From assembly GCF_018070025.1 (NCBI RefSeq), contig NZ_JAGPYQ010000001.1:186001-250000 (forward strand): DNA of 64,000 nt. Reading direction: 5' to 3'. The DNA is from Streptomyces liliiviolaceus (GTDB taxonomy: Bacteria; Actinomycetota; Actinomycetes; Streptomycetales; Streptomycetaceae). The notes beneath the pieces are model-generated. The model made no database searches and had not been told where the DNA came from. It saw only the letters and a list, made by a program, of their open reading frames with translations. Shown here piece by piece: positions 47,800-60,100 of the stretch. Positions within the stretch are counted from its first letter, which is position 1. The number at the start of each line of letters is the position of its first letter. The position numbers and the translations under genes were made by a program.

Positions 47800-50232
47800 T
47801 CAGCGTCTGACGTCTCCCTTTCCGCACGCCACGCCGTCCCCGTTACGGTCCAGGCGCAGGGGATCGTCCTTGCCGTTGATCTTCAAGGGGCCGTAGTCGT
47901 TGGACTTCAGCCAGGCGCAGCGGGCCGCCGTCGTCTTCTTGACCGCGTCCGGGAAGACCGTCGGGACGCAGACGTTGGCCGAGCCGTAGTGGCGGTCGCA
48001 GCCCGCGATGGTCGGGCTGACCTTCGCGGCGGCACGCTTCTTGCCGGGCTTCACGACCTTCCCCTCCAGCGAGTCCGCGAAGGAGTGGACGTGGCCCGAG
48101 GCGGCCTCCCCCGAGGCGGCGGCCAGGGCGGACGGGCCCTGGAGGTGGACCCACTTCGCCACCGACGGCACCCCGTTCGCGTCGACCGCGAAGAGCATGT
48201 ACCAGCCGGGCGGGGCGATGTTCGGGTTGCTCGTGACGTTCAGGTCGACGTTGTTGCCGTCGACGGAGAGCGGCAGGTCCACGAAACGCTGGTTCGGGTC
48301 GGAGGAGTGGGTCACCGCGGCCGGGCGGATCAGTTCGGCCCGGGCGATGGGCCGGTCGACCGTGATGCGTTGCGTGTCGCCGTACGTCCATTCGTTGTCG
48401 ATGACCGAGGTGATCGCCGGACGCGGGCCCTTGAGCAGGTAGGGCGGGGTGTAGACGGACACGTTGTGGTTCCAGCTGCCGTTGCCGGGGTTGTCGCCGG
48501 TGGCCATCACGCGGCCGTCGGGGAGCAGGAACGCCGACGAGTGGTAGCCGCGGGCCTCGGGGTCGGCGGCCACCGGGTCGAAGGTGTTCGTCGCCGGGTC
48601 GTACAGCGACGACTCGTACACCGGGTCGGCGCGATTGTGCAGGGCGCCGCCGGTCTCCAGGACCTTCCCGTCGGGCAGCAGCACGGCGGAGACGTACATC
48701 TTGCCCTGGGCGCCGGTCTGCGGGACCTTGCCGTTGCCGAGGTCGACGGTGCCCTGCGGGAGCGGCGGTCCGGCGACGTACGCCGGGTCGGCGGACTTGA
48801 GGTCGATGACGTCGGTCAGCCGGTTCGCGTCGGGGTTCGAGTCGATGTTGCCGCCGCCGATGGTGAGGACCTTCTGGTCCTGGGCCGGGGGCAGCAGCAC
48901 ACTGGCCGACTGGTCGCGTTCGTCCTTGCGTTGCAGGCCGGGCACCTGGGTGGTGGTGTTGGCGTCGTAGTCGTAGATCGCCGAGCCCGTGCCGGGGATG
49001 TTGTTGCCGAAGGTGTGGCTGCCCGTGTAGAAGAGGCGGCCGTCCTGCATCAGGACCATCGTCGGGTACAGACCCCAGTACGACCAGGTCTGGTTGACCT
49101 GCCACAGCGGCAGCCACTTGTTCTCGGCGTCCGACCAGCGCTCGGCCGTGACGGAGCCGGTCGAGTCCTCCTTCAGCCCGCCGAAGGAGAGCACGTCGCC
49201 GTTGCCGAGGATCGTCGCCGACGGATACCAGTGCCCGTCGTTCATGTCGTTGGTCTTGTTGTACGTCTCGGTGACGGGGTCGAAGAGGTACGAGTCCTTG
49301 TAGCCCTGGTAGCCGATCGTGCCGTCGGCGGACGGATAGCCCTTGTTGCCGCTCATGACGAGGACACGGCCGTCGTCGAGCTGCACATGGCCCGCGCAGA
49401 ACATGTCCTTGGGCGTGGGGATCTGCTTGTACGTGCCGTTCACCGGGTTGTAGACCGCGCTGGTGAACGTGCCCGCCTCGAACATCTCCTCGCTGTTGCC
49501 GGAGCCCGCGATGAGCAGCACCTTGCCGTTGTTGAGGACGACGGAGTGCATGGAGCGGACCGGGTTCTGCGTGGGCAGCACGTCCCAGCGGCCGTTGGCG
49601 CACTGCTCGGCCGTGCCGGTGCACACCGGGTCGGGGATCGGGTCGGCGACCTGGTCCATCGTGTAGTCGTCGGTGGTCACGGAGCCGGTGCCGTAGACGG
49701 AGACACCCCAGCTGATGCGGTCGGTGCCCGTGGGGACCTCGGGGGTGCGGACCGTCGCCTCGGACCAGTTGGCGCTGATCGGGAGCGTCTTGAGGTCGGT
49801 CCAGTACTGCCAGCCGGCGGTCGTGTCGTGCCGGAAGAGCGTGAGGGAGGTGTCCGGGGTGGTCGACCTGTACCAGAGCCCGAGGTCGTACTGCTTCCCG
49901 ACGCTCACCACCGGCGCGCATTCGGCGGACTCGGTGATCAGCGCCTTGCGGTCGCCCTCGGTACGGCGGGTCAGCTCGACCTTCATGGCCTTGGAGCCGG
50001 TGTGGGCGCCGCCGACGGTGGAGAAGGTGAAGTCGTTGTCGCCCCAGCCGGACTTCTCCCAGCAGTACGGCATGCCGTCGCCGCCCGTGCCCGCGGTCTC
50101 GAAGCCCGGGTTCTTCACGAGGTTGGCGGCGGAGGCCGGCTGCGGGACGGAGAGGAGCAGCCCCGAGGTGAGGGCTCCGACGGCGAGCAGGGTGGTGGTA
50201 CGGCGTCTGTGCCGTACGGGTCGTCCGAACAT
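47800..50232 (-). CDS. Secreted galactose-oxidase-like copper-radical oxidase with CBM and C-terminal extension
   Basis: 810 residues. Signal peptide (to about 35), N-terminal carbohydrate-binding jelly roll (about 36-190), seven-blade Kelch oxidase domain, DUF1929-type beta domain, and a C-terminal segment with DRNGDGVAC, a calcium-loop/Excalibur-like motif. Active-site residues align with galactose oxidase and GlxA: Cys279 (FCAGH) for cross-link to Tyr336 (HWYPSA), axial Tyr563-His564 (GYHSSAF), and His642 (VTHSS). It should oxidise alcohol groups of glycans. GlxA works with the glucan synthase CslA in Streptomyces; here three glycosyltransferase genes precede it in a coupled operon. Its ATG overlaps the upstream stop (TGATG). 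Confidence 0.88.
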   Translation of the reverse strand: MFGRPVRHRRRTTTLLAVGALTSGLLLSVPQPASAANLVKNPGFETAGTGGDGMPYCWEKSGWGDNDFTFSTVGGAHTGSKAMKVELTRRTEGDRKALITESAECAPVVSVGKQYDLGLWYRSTTPDTSLTLFRHDTTAGWQYWTDLKTLPISANWSEATVRTPEVPTGTDRISWGVSVYGTGSVTTDDYTMDQVADPIPDPVCTGTAEQCANGRWDVLPTQNPVRSMHSVVLNNGKVLLIAGSGNSEEMFEAGTFTSAVYNPVNGTYKQIPTPKDMFCAGHVQLDDGRVLVMSGNKGYPSADGTIGYQGYKDSYLFDPVTETYNKTNDMNDGHWYPSATILGNGDVLSFGGLKEDSTGSVTAERWSDAENKWLPLWQVNQTWSYWGLYPTMVLMQDGRLFYTGSHTFGNNIPGTGSAIYDYDANTTTQVPGLQRKDERDQSASVLLPPAQDQKVLTIGGGNIDSNPDANRLTDVIDLKSADPAYVAGPPLPQGTVDLGNGKVPQTGAQGKMYVSAVLLPDGKVLETGGALHNRADPVYESSLYDPATNTFDPVAADPEARGYHSSAFLLPDGRVMATGDNPGNGSWNHNVSVYTPPYLLKGPRPAITSVIDNEWTYGDTQRITVDRPIARAELIRPAAVTHSSDPNQRFVDLPLSVDGNNVDLNVTSNPNIAPPGWYMLFAVDANGVPSVAKWVHLQGPSALAAASGEAASGHVHSFADSLEGKVVKPGKKRAAAKVSPTIAGCDRHYGSANVCVPTVFPDAVKKTTAARCAWLKSNDYGPLKINGKDDPLRLDRNGDGVACGKGDVRR

Positions 50233-51488
50233 CAGCTGGGTCTCCTTGCTGTGCGGCTCCTTGCGCGGCGGCTCTTCCCGTCCGCCGCTCCTCCTGTGCG
50301 CCCTCCCTTGCGTGGCAGATAGACCAGGGCCTCCGTGCCGGCGAACCGCAGGACGAAGGTCGTCACCAGGGCGAGTGCCGTGGCGGTGAGCGCGCCCAGG
50401 CCGAACCGGCCCACGAGCAGCGCGATCAGCGGGATGCGCAGTACGAGGTCGGCGTTGGCGAGGAGCGCGAACCGGCCCGCCCTGTCCCACCAGTGCCGGT
50501 GCCGCCGCCGGTCCCGGAAGCAGAGATGCTCGATGAGCAGGAAGTTCCAGGCGACGCCGAACTGGTTGGCGACGATCTCGGCGGGCAGGTAGTGCATCCC
50601 GGCGGCCGTCAGCGCCCACAGGCCGAGGAGGTTGGGCAGGAAGCCCGTCGCGCCGATCAGCCCGAAGACCACCATCCGGGCCACCGGCGAGGCCGTGCGC
50701 AGTCCGGCGAGGTGCCGCAGGAAGCGGATGCCCTCCCGCGCGGTCGACTTGGACTCCCCCGCGAACCGGTCCTGGAAGACGAACGGCACCTCGGTGACCT
50801 GGCGGGGCCGGGCCCGTACCGCCATTTCGAGCAGGATCTTGTAGCCGAGGGGCTTCAGCACGTCCGCGGTGACCGCGCTGCGGCGGATCGCGAAGAAGCC
50901 GCTCATCGGGTCGCTGATGCCGCGCAGCCGGTGCGGGAACAGTGTCTTCGTCAGCCAGGTGGCGCCGCGTGAGACGGCGACGCGGTAGCCGCCCGCGAGT
51001 CCCTCGCGGCTGCCGCCCTTGATGTAGCGGGAGGCGACGACGAGTCCGGCGGGGGCGCGTTCGCCCGCGGCCACCAACTCGGGTACGAGGGAGGGTGGAT
51101 GCTGCAGGTCGCCGTCCATGACGACGATCCAGTCGGAGGTCGCCGCCCGGATGCCCTCGACGACGGCCCCGCCGAGCCCGCCGACGGGCTGTTCGCGATG
51201 CAGCACTGTCACCGGGTACGGGCAGTCGCGGGCGGCCTCGCGGATCACCTCGGGGGTGTCGTCGGTGGAGTCGTCCACGAAGACGACCTCGCAGGGCAGC
51301 CGCGCGGGCACGGAGGCGGTGATCTGCCGCAGCAGCTCGCGGATGTTGGCGGACTCGTTGAAGGTCGGCACGACGACGGTGACCGCGCCCGGCTCGGGGA
51401 GCGGGGAGGCCGAGCGCAGTGCCGGGTCGCTCAACTCCCCCGGCAGCTCCCCCGGGACGATGGACCCGTCGATGGACTCGTACGTCAT
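50232..51488 (-). CDS. GT2 polyprenyl-phosphate glycosyltransferase fused to GtrA-like domain
   Basis: 418 residues. N-terminal DPM1-like GT2 domain (VTVVVPTFNESANI, VFVDDSTDDT, VMDGDLQHPP with the DxD, YKILLEMAVRA) that loads a sugar on a polyprenyl phosphate. C-terminal GtrA-like four-helix membrane domain (about 265-390). Together such proteins provide lipid-linked sugars for extracytoplasmic transferases. The start overlaps the upstream GT39 stop (ATGA); the stop overlaps the oxidase start. The product probably feeds the GT39 enzyme encoded just upstream. Confidence 0.88.
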   Translation of the reverse strand: MTYESIDGSIVPGELPGELSDPALRSASPLPEPGAVTVVVPTFNESANIRELLRQITASVPARLPCEVVFVDDSTDDTPEVIREAARDCPYPVTVLHREQPVGGLGGAVVEGIRAATSDWIVVMDGDLQHPPSLVPELVAAGERAPAGLVVASRYIKGGSREGLAGGYRVAVSRGATWLTKTLFPHRLRGISDPMSGFFAIRRSAVTADVLKPLGYKILLEMAVRARPRQVTEVPFVFQDRFAGESKSTAREGIRFLRHLAGLRTASPVARMVVFGLIGATGFLPNLLGLWALTAAGMHYLPAEIVANQFGVAWNFLLIEHLCFRDRRRHRHWWDRAGRFALLANADLVLRIPLIALLVGRFGLGALTATALALVTTFVLRFAGTEALVYLPRKGGRTGGAADGKSRRARSRTARRPS

Positions 51489-53227
51489 CGGTCGCCGCCT
51501 TCCGTGACCGTCGCGCCCGTGGAGCCGGCCGCGTCCGCGGAGCCGGCCGCGTCCGTGGAGCCCGCCGTACTCTCCCTGCTCGCCCGGCTCTCCTCGCCGC
51601 CGTTCTCGATCCTTCGGATCTCGATGCGGTCCGGGCCCTCGCCGAAGGTGGCGACGGGTGTCGAGTGCTTCATCGCCTGCTTGACGTTGGGCAGGTCGAC
51701 GGCGTCGCGCCGTACGGTCGGGGAGGCGACGACGTAGTCGAGGTCGCGCCAGCCGCGCGGCATCGTCTTCGTCACCGCGGGGTCGAGGTCGGCCTTGTAG
51801 AACCAGATGACGCCGAGGCCGGGCTGGTAGCCGGCGTGCACGAGGTCGAGCCAGAGCGCGTCGTCGACCAGGACGCGGGTGTCCCGGGGGTCGTCGACCT
51901 CGGTGGCCAGCCACTTCGAGGCGGCCCGGTAGGGGGCGTTGGCGTCGGTGGTGGCGGCGGTGCGGGCGCCGTCGTACCAGCGCGGCACGACGTACACGGC
52001 CGAGACCGCGACGAGCAGCGCCGCTAGCGCGTACCGGCCGCGGGTGACGTACGGGCTCTCGTCGGCGGTACGCCGTCTGCGCAGCACGCCGTGGGCGACG
52101 CTCGCCGCGCCTCCGGCGAGGACCAGTGCGAGGAACGGCAGGGCCTGGATGACGTACATCGCGGGCAGGTAGCCGTTCGGGCGCAGGGCGACCAGGGCGA
52201 GGACGGCGACGGTCAGGGCGGGTCCGGCGAGCGCCCGCGCGGTGACCGACCAGCGCCAGGTGACCAGGAGGAGCAGTGCTCCGGCCAGGCCGCCCAGCGG
52301 CAGGATGCGGTCGTAGTAGAGCCAGGACCGCAGGACCTCGTACGAGCCGGAGCCCGTGTCGAGGATGAAGCCCGAACCGGGCCTGGTCAGCTGGTATTCG
52401 AGGCCGTCCCAGAGCGAGACGTGTCCGGCGCCGGGGAACAGCTCGCCCTTGAGGAGGGCGAAGAGCGGGTACGACATGCCGATCAGGACGCAGGCCGTGA
52501 CGGCGCCGGTGAGGGCGAACTTGCGGGTGTCGCGGTGGCTGTGGCGCCACATGGTGACGAGCACGGCGGGCAGGACGAAGATCATGGTCTCTTTGGTGAG
52601 GACCGCCGCCGCCGCGGCGAGTCCCGCGCCGAAGTGGTGCCAGAGATGGCGGCTCGGGGAGGCGGCGAGGCAGAACGCGAGCAGCGTCCACATCACCGCG
52701 ATGTTGTCGAGGAAGATCTCGCGCTGGAGGACGACGGACAGCGGCGAGAGCCCGAACAGCAGCAGCGCGAGCGCGGCGGCCCAGCGGGGCAGGGACAGAC
52801 GGCGGGCCAGTACGTAGACGAGGACCGCGCTCACCGCGCTGACCAGGAGCATCACGATCCGCATCGAGCCGACCGTCATCGACTCGGGGCTGAGCAGGGC
52901 CGGGATCCAGGTCAGTACGGCTATCTGTATCCAGCCCAGGGGCGGGTGGTCGTACCAGTACGTGTAGTGGGCGAGGCCGTCGCCCTGCTGCACGGACCAG
53001 GCCTGGGCGAGGTAGGTGCCCTCGTCGTCGCTGAGGGTCGGGTAGTCGGCGATGTTCCAGCCCTGCACGGCCATGACGGCCACGAGGAGGACGCCGCACA
53101 GGATCAGGTCGGCCTTCGAACGGCGCAGCCGGGGCGGGGCCGTTCGAGGTGTCGAACCGGTTTTGGGGACAGGTGTGCGCTGCGCGGGGACCTCGGTAGC
53201 GGTCGCCGCGGGGAGGGTGGAGGTCAC
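51485..53227 (-). CDS. GT39/GT83-like polytopic membrane glycosyltransferase
   Basis: 580 residues with about 11-12 membrane helices and the first outer loop carrying SDDEGTYLAQAWSV (Asp-Asp-Glu region, typical of the catalytic acidic pair in this fold) and YDHPPLGWI. It uses lipid-linked sugar donors outside the membrane, such as that from the adjacent GT2-GtrA protein. The C-terminus after residue 540 is a Ser/Thr/Ala/Gly-rich tail with TDAAGSADAAGS repeats. Start GTG overlaps the upstream stop (GTGA). Confidence 0.86.
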   Translation of the reverse strand: MTSTLPAATATEVPAQRTPVPKTGSTPRTAPPRLRRSKADLILCGVLLVAVMAVQGWNIADYPTLSDDEGTYLAQAWSVQQGDGLAHYTYWYDHPPLGWIQIAVLTWIPALLSPESMTVGSMRIVMLLVSAVSAVLVYVLARRLSLPRWAAALALLLFGLSPLSVVLQREIFLDNIAVMWTLLAFCLAASPSRHLWHHFGAGLAAAAAVLTKETMIFVLPAVLVTMWRHSHRDTRKFALTGAVTACVLIGMSYPLFALLKGELFPGAGHVSLWDGLEYQLTRPGSGFILDTGSGSYEVLRSWLYYDRILPLGGLAGALLLLVTWRWSVTARALAGPALTVAVLALVALRPNGYLPAMYVIQALPFLALVLAGGAASVAHGVLRRRRTADESPYVTRGRYALAALLVAVSAVYVVPRWYDGARTAATTDANAPYRAASKWLATEVDDPRDTRVLVDDALWLDLVHAGYQPGLGVIWFYKADLDPAVTKTMPRGWRDLDYVVASPTVRRDAVDLPNVKQAMKHSTPVATFGEGPDRIEIRRIENGGEESRASRESTAGSTDAAGSADAAGSTGATVTEGGDR

Positions 53228-54621
53228 GCAGGGACGTCCTCTCGGGACCCGCGGGTCACGGCCGCGGCTTCGGTGGCGGCAGCGGTGTCGGCGCCGGGTG
53301 CGGTGGCGGTGACCTCGATGGCGGTGGCGATGTCGGCGCCCTTGCCGAGGTCGTCGCCGAAGTCGTGGCCGCGCTCATGGCCGGTGTCGGTGAGGTGCGC
53401 TCCGACGTGGCTGGTCAGCTCCCAGTCGTTGCGGCCCCGCTGCTCGCGCCAGACGGCCCGGACGGCCGCTCCGGCGAGGAGCACCTGGTAGAAGGGGCCG
53501 CCGACGACGAGCTTGAGGTAGTGGACGAAGCGGACGCGCAGCCCGTACTGCTTGCCGAAGTCGTGCAGTCCGACGAGTTCGAAGACGAAGGTGACGAACG
53601 CGGTGACGGCCGGCAGGAAGGTGATGAAGGCGATGCCGACGGGGACGTCGAGGAAGAGCGCGACGGCCACGTTGAGCGGGATGATCACGCCGGAGATCGC
53701 CTGGAGGTACGGGGTCATCAGGGTGTAGCGGGCGAGCAGGCGCTGGCCGAAGCCGGGCAGCTGTTTCCAGTCCTTCTTGCGGTAGACCTGGAGGAATCCC
53801 TGGTTCCACCGGGTGCGCTGCTTGAGGAGCGACATCAGGCTGCCGGGTGTCTCCTCCTTGGTCACCATGTCGGAGTCGTACGCGACGACGACCTTCTTGC
53901 CGACGCTGGAGAGCCGTACTCCCAGGTCGCAGTCCTCGGCGAGGCAGTCGGGGTCCCAGCCGTCGGCCTCCCACAGGACGTCCGTGCGGACGAAGACGGT
54001 GTTGCCGCCCAGCGGGATGAAACCTTTCTGCGCATGGAGGTGGAGCCGCGAGCGGAACCAGAAGAAGTACTCCAGGCAGTTGCGCAGGCTGTACCAGCTG
54101 GAGTGGAAGTTGATGAGCTGGACGCCGCCCTGGACGACGTCCGCGCCGGTGGTGCGGAAGGCGTGGTCGACGTGCGCGAGCAGCTCCGGGTGGACCTGGT
54201 CCTCGGCGTCGAAGACTCCGACGACGTCGCCGCGGCAGTGCGGCAGCGCCGTGTTCATGGCCTTCGGCTTGTTCTTCTTCTCGTGGGTGTCGACGACCAC
54301 GCGCACCCGCGGGTCACGGGCCTCGGCGCGCCGGGCCACCTCGGTGGTGTCCGGGTCGTCGTGGCCGACGATCACGATGATCTCGAAGTCGGTGTGGCTG
54401 GATTCCAGCAGGCGCTGGATCGTGTGGTCGAGGACGGCCTGTTCGTGTCGCGCGGGCAGCAGCAGCGAGAAGGACACGTGCTCGCCCCCGTCCGGACTGC
54501 TGAACCGGGTGGAGGCGAGCACCTCGGGCGTGCGCCACGCGTGCATCTGCCACCACAGGGTGAAAGCAGCCATCCAGAAAAGGGCGAGCGAAACGACAGC
54601 GATGAAGACGGACGCCAGCAA
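53224..54621 (-). CDS. Processive GT2 (cellulose-synthase-like) glycosyltransferase
   Basis: 465 residues. N-terminal helix, GT2 domain with VFDAEDQ, EDCDLG and the QRTRW (QxxRW) motif of processive synthases, then four membrane helices (about 300-420) and an acidic Ala/Thr-rich tail. It should polymerise a beta-linked glycan and pass it through the membrane. It is shorter than CslA and lacks a PilZ domain. First gene of the operon GT2, GT39, GT2-GtrA, oxidase. The start is TTG 54621 with a G-rich site upstream; ATG 54573 would remove most of the first helix. Confidence 0.87.
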   Translation of the reverse strand: MLASVFIAVVSLALFWMAAFTLWWQMHAWRTPEVLASTRFSSPDGGEHVSFSLLLPARHEQAVLDHTIQRLLESSHTDFEIIVIVGHDDPDTTEVARRAEARDPRVRVVVDTHEKKNKPKAMNTALPHCRGDVVGVFDAEDQVHPELLAHVDHAFRTTGADVVQGGVQLINFHSSWYSLRNCLEYFFWFRSRLHLHAQKGFIPLGGNTVFVRTDVLWEADGWDPDCLAEDCDLGVRLSSVGKKVVVAYDSDMVTKEETPGSLMSLLKQRTRWNQGFLQVYRKKDWKQLPGFGQRLLARYTLMTPYLQAISGVIIPLNVAVALFLDVPVGIAFITFLPAVTAFVTFVFELVGLHDFGKQYGLRVRFVHYLKLVVGGPFYQVLLAGAAVRAVWREQRGRNDWELTSHVGAHLTDTGHERGHDFGDDLGKGADIATAIEVTATAPGADTAAATEAAAVTRGSREDVPA

Positions 54622-54652
54622 AAGATCCCCCCAGATCCCCAGAACCCCCTGT

Positions 54653-54678
54653 CACGACAGCGCGTTACTCCTGTCGTG
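54653..54678. promoter_or_regulatory. Inverted repeat upstream of the glycan operon
   Basis: CACGACAG and CTGTCGTG, separated by 10 bases, lie 32-57 bases before the first start codon. This could be an operator in the promoter or a leader hairpin. Confidence 0.4.
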
Positions 54679-54820
54679 TCCGGGACAGAGACTATGGGGA
54701 TTCTGTGAAGTCCGGGAGGTGTTCTGATAAATAGCGTGTTTCGGAATGCTCGGTGGACTAGTAGGACGTATCCGAACACCTGCGCACATCAACCCTCGGC
54801 GTGGCGGGTGTCTCCCCTGC

Positions 54821-56851
<2,031 letters not shown>

Positions 56852-57187
56852 GGGGTCCATCCTGCCGCAGGGGGTGGGGGGCGGCGGGGATCGGAGGGGG
56901 CGCGCGGCGGGCGCGGTGGTGCCGGGGGGGCGGCGGGCGCGACGCGAGCACGCCGGACGCCACAGGCGCCCCGCAGGGGCGCGGGGAACTGCGCGACCAG
57001 CCCCCACCGCGCCGCAGCCACACCGCAACCCGCGGATCATCCGGTTGCTCCGGGGGTAGGTACTGGGTTCGGCCTGCCCGGATGGGCGTGCGCATGCCAG
57101 GGAACACGTCAGTGGGTCCCTCGCCTTCCCCGCTCATCCGCAGGACACTTGACCAGGAAAGCCGTTGTCGGCGGAGGGGGACGCGAA
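56852..57187. other. Divergent region between DUF255 and STAND genes
   Basis: 336 bases. It holds one GCGCGGGGAACTGCGCG element (56979-56995) in a GC-rich half and a slightly less GC-rich half near 57040-57187 that likely contains the STAND promoter. GGCGGAGGGGG just before 57188 may serve as ribosome-binding site. Confidence 0.5.
56979..56995. repeat. GCGCGGGGAACTGCGCG element
   Basis: Direct copy of the 17-base core with the usual GCGCCCCGCAGGGGC hairpin at its left side. Confidence 0.8.
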
Positions 57188-60100
57188 ATGCGGGACAGCC
57201 ATCGGGCGGAGGCCGAACGGCTGTTGGTGCGGGCCGTGGAGGAGGAGGTCCGGCGCTCCGGCGGGCGGGTCGACGGGAGCGTACTGCTGTCACGGGCGCG
57301 CGGCTCGCTGGACACGATGGCTCAGTCGGCCACCGAGGAGTACGAGGCCTACACGAAGGCGACGGACGAGGCCGAGGCGGGCCGGCTGACCTTCGGACAG
57401 CGCTACGCGCGCGAGGGCGCCGGAACTCCCCTGCTGGTGGCGGCCGTCGCGGCGCTCACGGCCGTGGTCGCGGACCTGGCGCTGGGCGCCGGCACGGGCA
57501 CAGCGGTCGGCGCGGGCGCGGTCGTCGGCGTCGTGGGCGCCGCGACCACGGTGGCGAAGGTGACGGCCTCCCATCTGCCGGCCGCGAGCCGCCGGGCGGG
57601 CGCCCTCGGCCAGCCCGGCGGCCCCGAACAGCTGCGGCTGACCTGGCTGACCGCCCTGGAGGTCCGCGGAATCCGGCCCTTCTTCGACCAGCAGCGCGTG
57701 TTCAACGCCGCCACCGGGGCGAAGAAGGGCGCGCCCCAGCTACGGCGTACGGACAAGAGCGCGGCGGCACGGCGGCGCAACGTCCTGGAGCAGTCGTTCG
57801 GGCAACTCCCCGAGCCGGTCGGGCCGTTCGCGGGCCGCCGCCAGGAGCTGCTGCGGATCGCGCAGTGGGTGCACGCGGCCCGCGCGAGCACCGAGACCCG
57901 GCCGACGGTGGTCGTCCTGCACGGCGCGCCGGGTTCCGGCCGCAGCACCCTCGCGGTCCGCGCGGCGCACGAGCTGAAGGACCAGTTCCGCGGCGCGTGC
58001 GTGGTGGACCTGCGGGGCGACAGCGCGGAGGAGTCGCCGCTGAGCACCCGCGACGCGCTGCTGCACCTGCTGAACCGGCTGGGCGCGCCCCGTGAACAGC
58101 TCCTGTTCCGTGAGCGTTCCTCGCAGGACCAGCAGGTCAGACGGCTCGCCGAGCTGTACCACCAGCATCTGACCGGCCTGCCGGTGACGATCGTGCTGAA
58201 CGACGCCAGCGATCTGGAGCAGGTGCGCACGCTCGTGCCGGAGCGCTCCGACAGCCTGGTCGTCGTCACCGCCCGCAAGCCCCTGGACCTGCCCGCCGAC
58301 CTGCCGGCCTGGGTGCACCAGCTCGCGGTGGAACCACTGGCCGCGCCGGGCGCCGAGGAACTTCTGAAGGCGTCCGCCCAGGACGCCTCGGCCCCGTACG
58401 ACGCCGAAGCCGCCGACGAGATCAGGGAGTTGTGCGGCGGGCTGCCCCTGGCGCTGCACATCGCCGGCTCGTCCCTCGGCCCGCGCACACCCCGCCGGCT
58501 CGCCACCGACCTGGCGGCGTACGGCCCGGTCGAGCCGGTCGAACGCGTGCTGTGGCTGCGCTACACGGACCAGCCGGACCCGGCGCGGCGGCTGCTGCGG
58601 CGGCTCGCCCTGGCGGGCCGCGCCTCGCTGGGGGCCGCCGCCGCGGCAGCCCTGCTCGCGACGGACGAGGCGGAGGCGACCCGCCATCTGGAGGCCCTGT
58701 CCCGCGCGGGTCTGATCGACCACGTCCGCGGCAGCCGTTACCGCCTGCACGATCTCGTACGGGCCTTCGCGCAGGCCCGCCTCCTCGACGAGGAGGAACC
58801 GGCCGAGCGCACGGCCGCGCAGGAACGTCTCATCGTGAACTACGGCGAGCTGGCCGACTCGGTGATCCGCCTGGTCGACGGCAAGACGTCCACGCGCGCC
58901 GACCAGTTCGGGCCGCACGGGTTCACCTCGCTGGACGCCGCCCTGCGCTGGCTGGACGACGAGTCGAGCTTCATCACGGCGGCGCTGCGGCACGCGGAGG
59001 GCGTGAACCAGGCGGCGGTGCTCAACCTTCTGGGCGCGCTGTGCGACTACTGCCTGCTGCGCGGCGACCTCTACCGGCTGGGCGAGATCAGCGAGTTGAC
59101 GCAGGCCGTCGACCAGGGACTGCTGGTGCGCTCGGTCCAGTGGCGCACGGGCATCGCGGCCCGTCAGCTCGGCGAGCTCGACAAGGCCCGTACGACCCTG
59201 ACGTCGGTGGTCGACCTCTACTTCGAGGCCCATCACGACGCGGGCGCGGCACGGGCGTTGTGTTCGCTCGGGATCACCCTCCACCACCAGGGCAATCTCA
59301 CCGAGGCCGCGCTGAAGCTCCAGGAGGCCCTGGACCTGCAGGCCTCCCCCGCCCTCGCGGCGGACCGCGCCTGGACGATGCACGCGCTGGCGGCCGTGGA
59401 GCGCGACCGGGCGAGGCTGCGCGAGGCGCTCGACCTGCTCACGCGGGCCCTGGACCTGCACCGCGAGGGCGAGTCCGTGCACGGCGAGGCCTGGGCGCAC
59501 TACCAGCTCGGCCAACTGGGCCTGCGCATGGGCGACGTACCGCGCGCCGAGTCCGAACTGCGCGACGCCCTCGACCTGTACGGCCGTACGCGCGACGCCC
59601 GCGGCGAGGCCTGGGCGCTGACCCAGCTGGCCCGGGCCCGGCTGGTCGACGGCGACCCGTCCCCCGCCGTGGACGGTCTGCGCCAGGCGGCCTCCCGCCA
59701 CCGCGAGAACGAGGACGCCCGGGGCGAGGCCTGGACGGTGTACTACCTCGGCCAGTCGCTGGAGGAGACGGGCAACCTCGACCAGGCCGTGCGCGAGCTG
59801 GAACGGTCCCGCACGATGTTCTCGCGCATCCGCGACGTCTACGGTCTGGCCTGCGCCCGCCACCACTCGGCACGGGTGACCCGCGACCAGCGCGCCGCGC
59901 AGACCGGCTCGCTGCGCAACTCCGGCTTCGCCCGCCAGCTCCTGGTGGACGCGCGCGCCGACTTCCAGCGGATCGGCGTCGCCCACGGGGAGGCGTGGAC
60001 GTGCCTGGAACTGGCGGTGGTCGACGCGGGCAACGCCCGTACGCAGTCGGCGCTGGCCCTGTGCGACGAGGCGACCGCGCTCTTCGCCTCCTACGGCGAC

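Noticed and set aside
47989..50322. A 777-codon plus-strand frame opposite the oxidase gene
   Set aside because: Composition is typical of an antisense shadow (Arg, Gly, Val, His), while the minus strand encodes a complete oxidase with all active-site residues.
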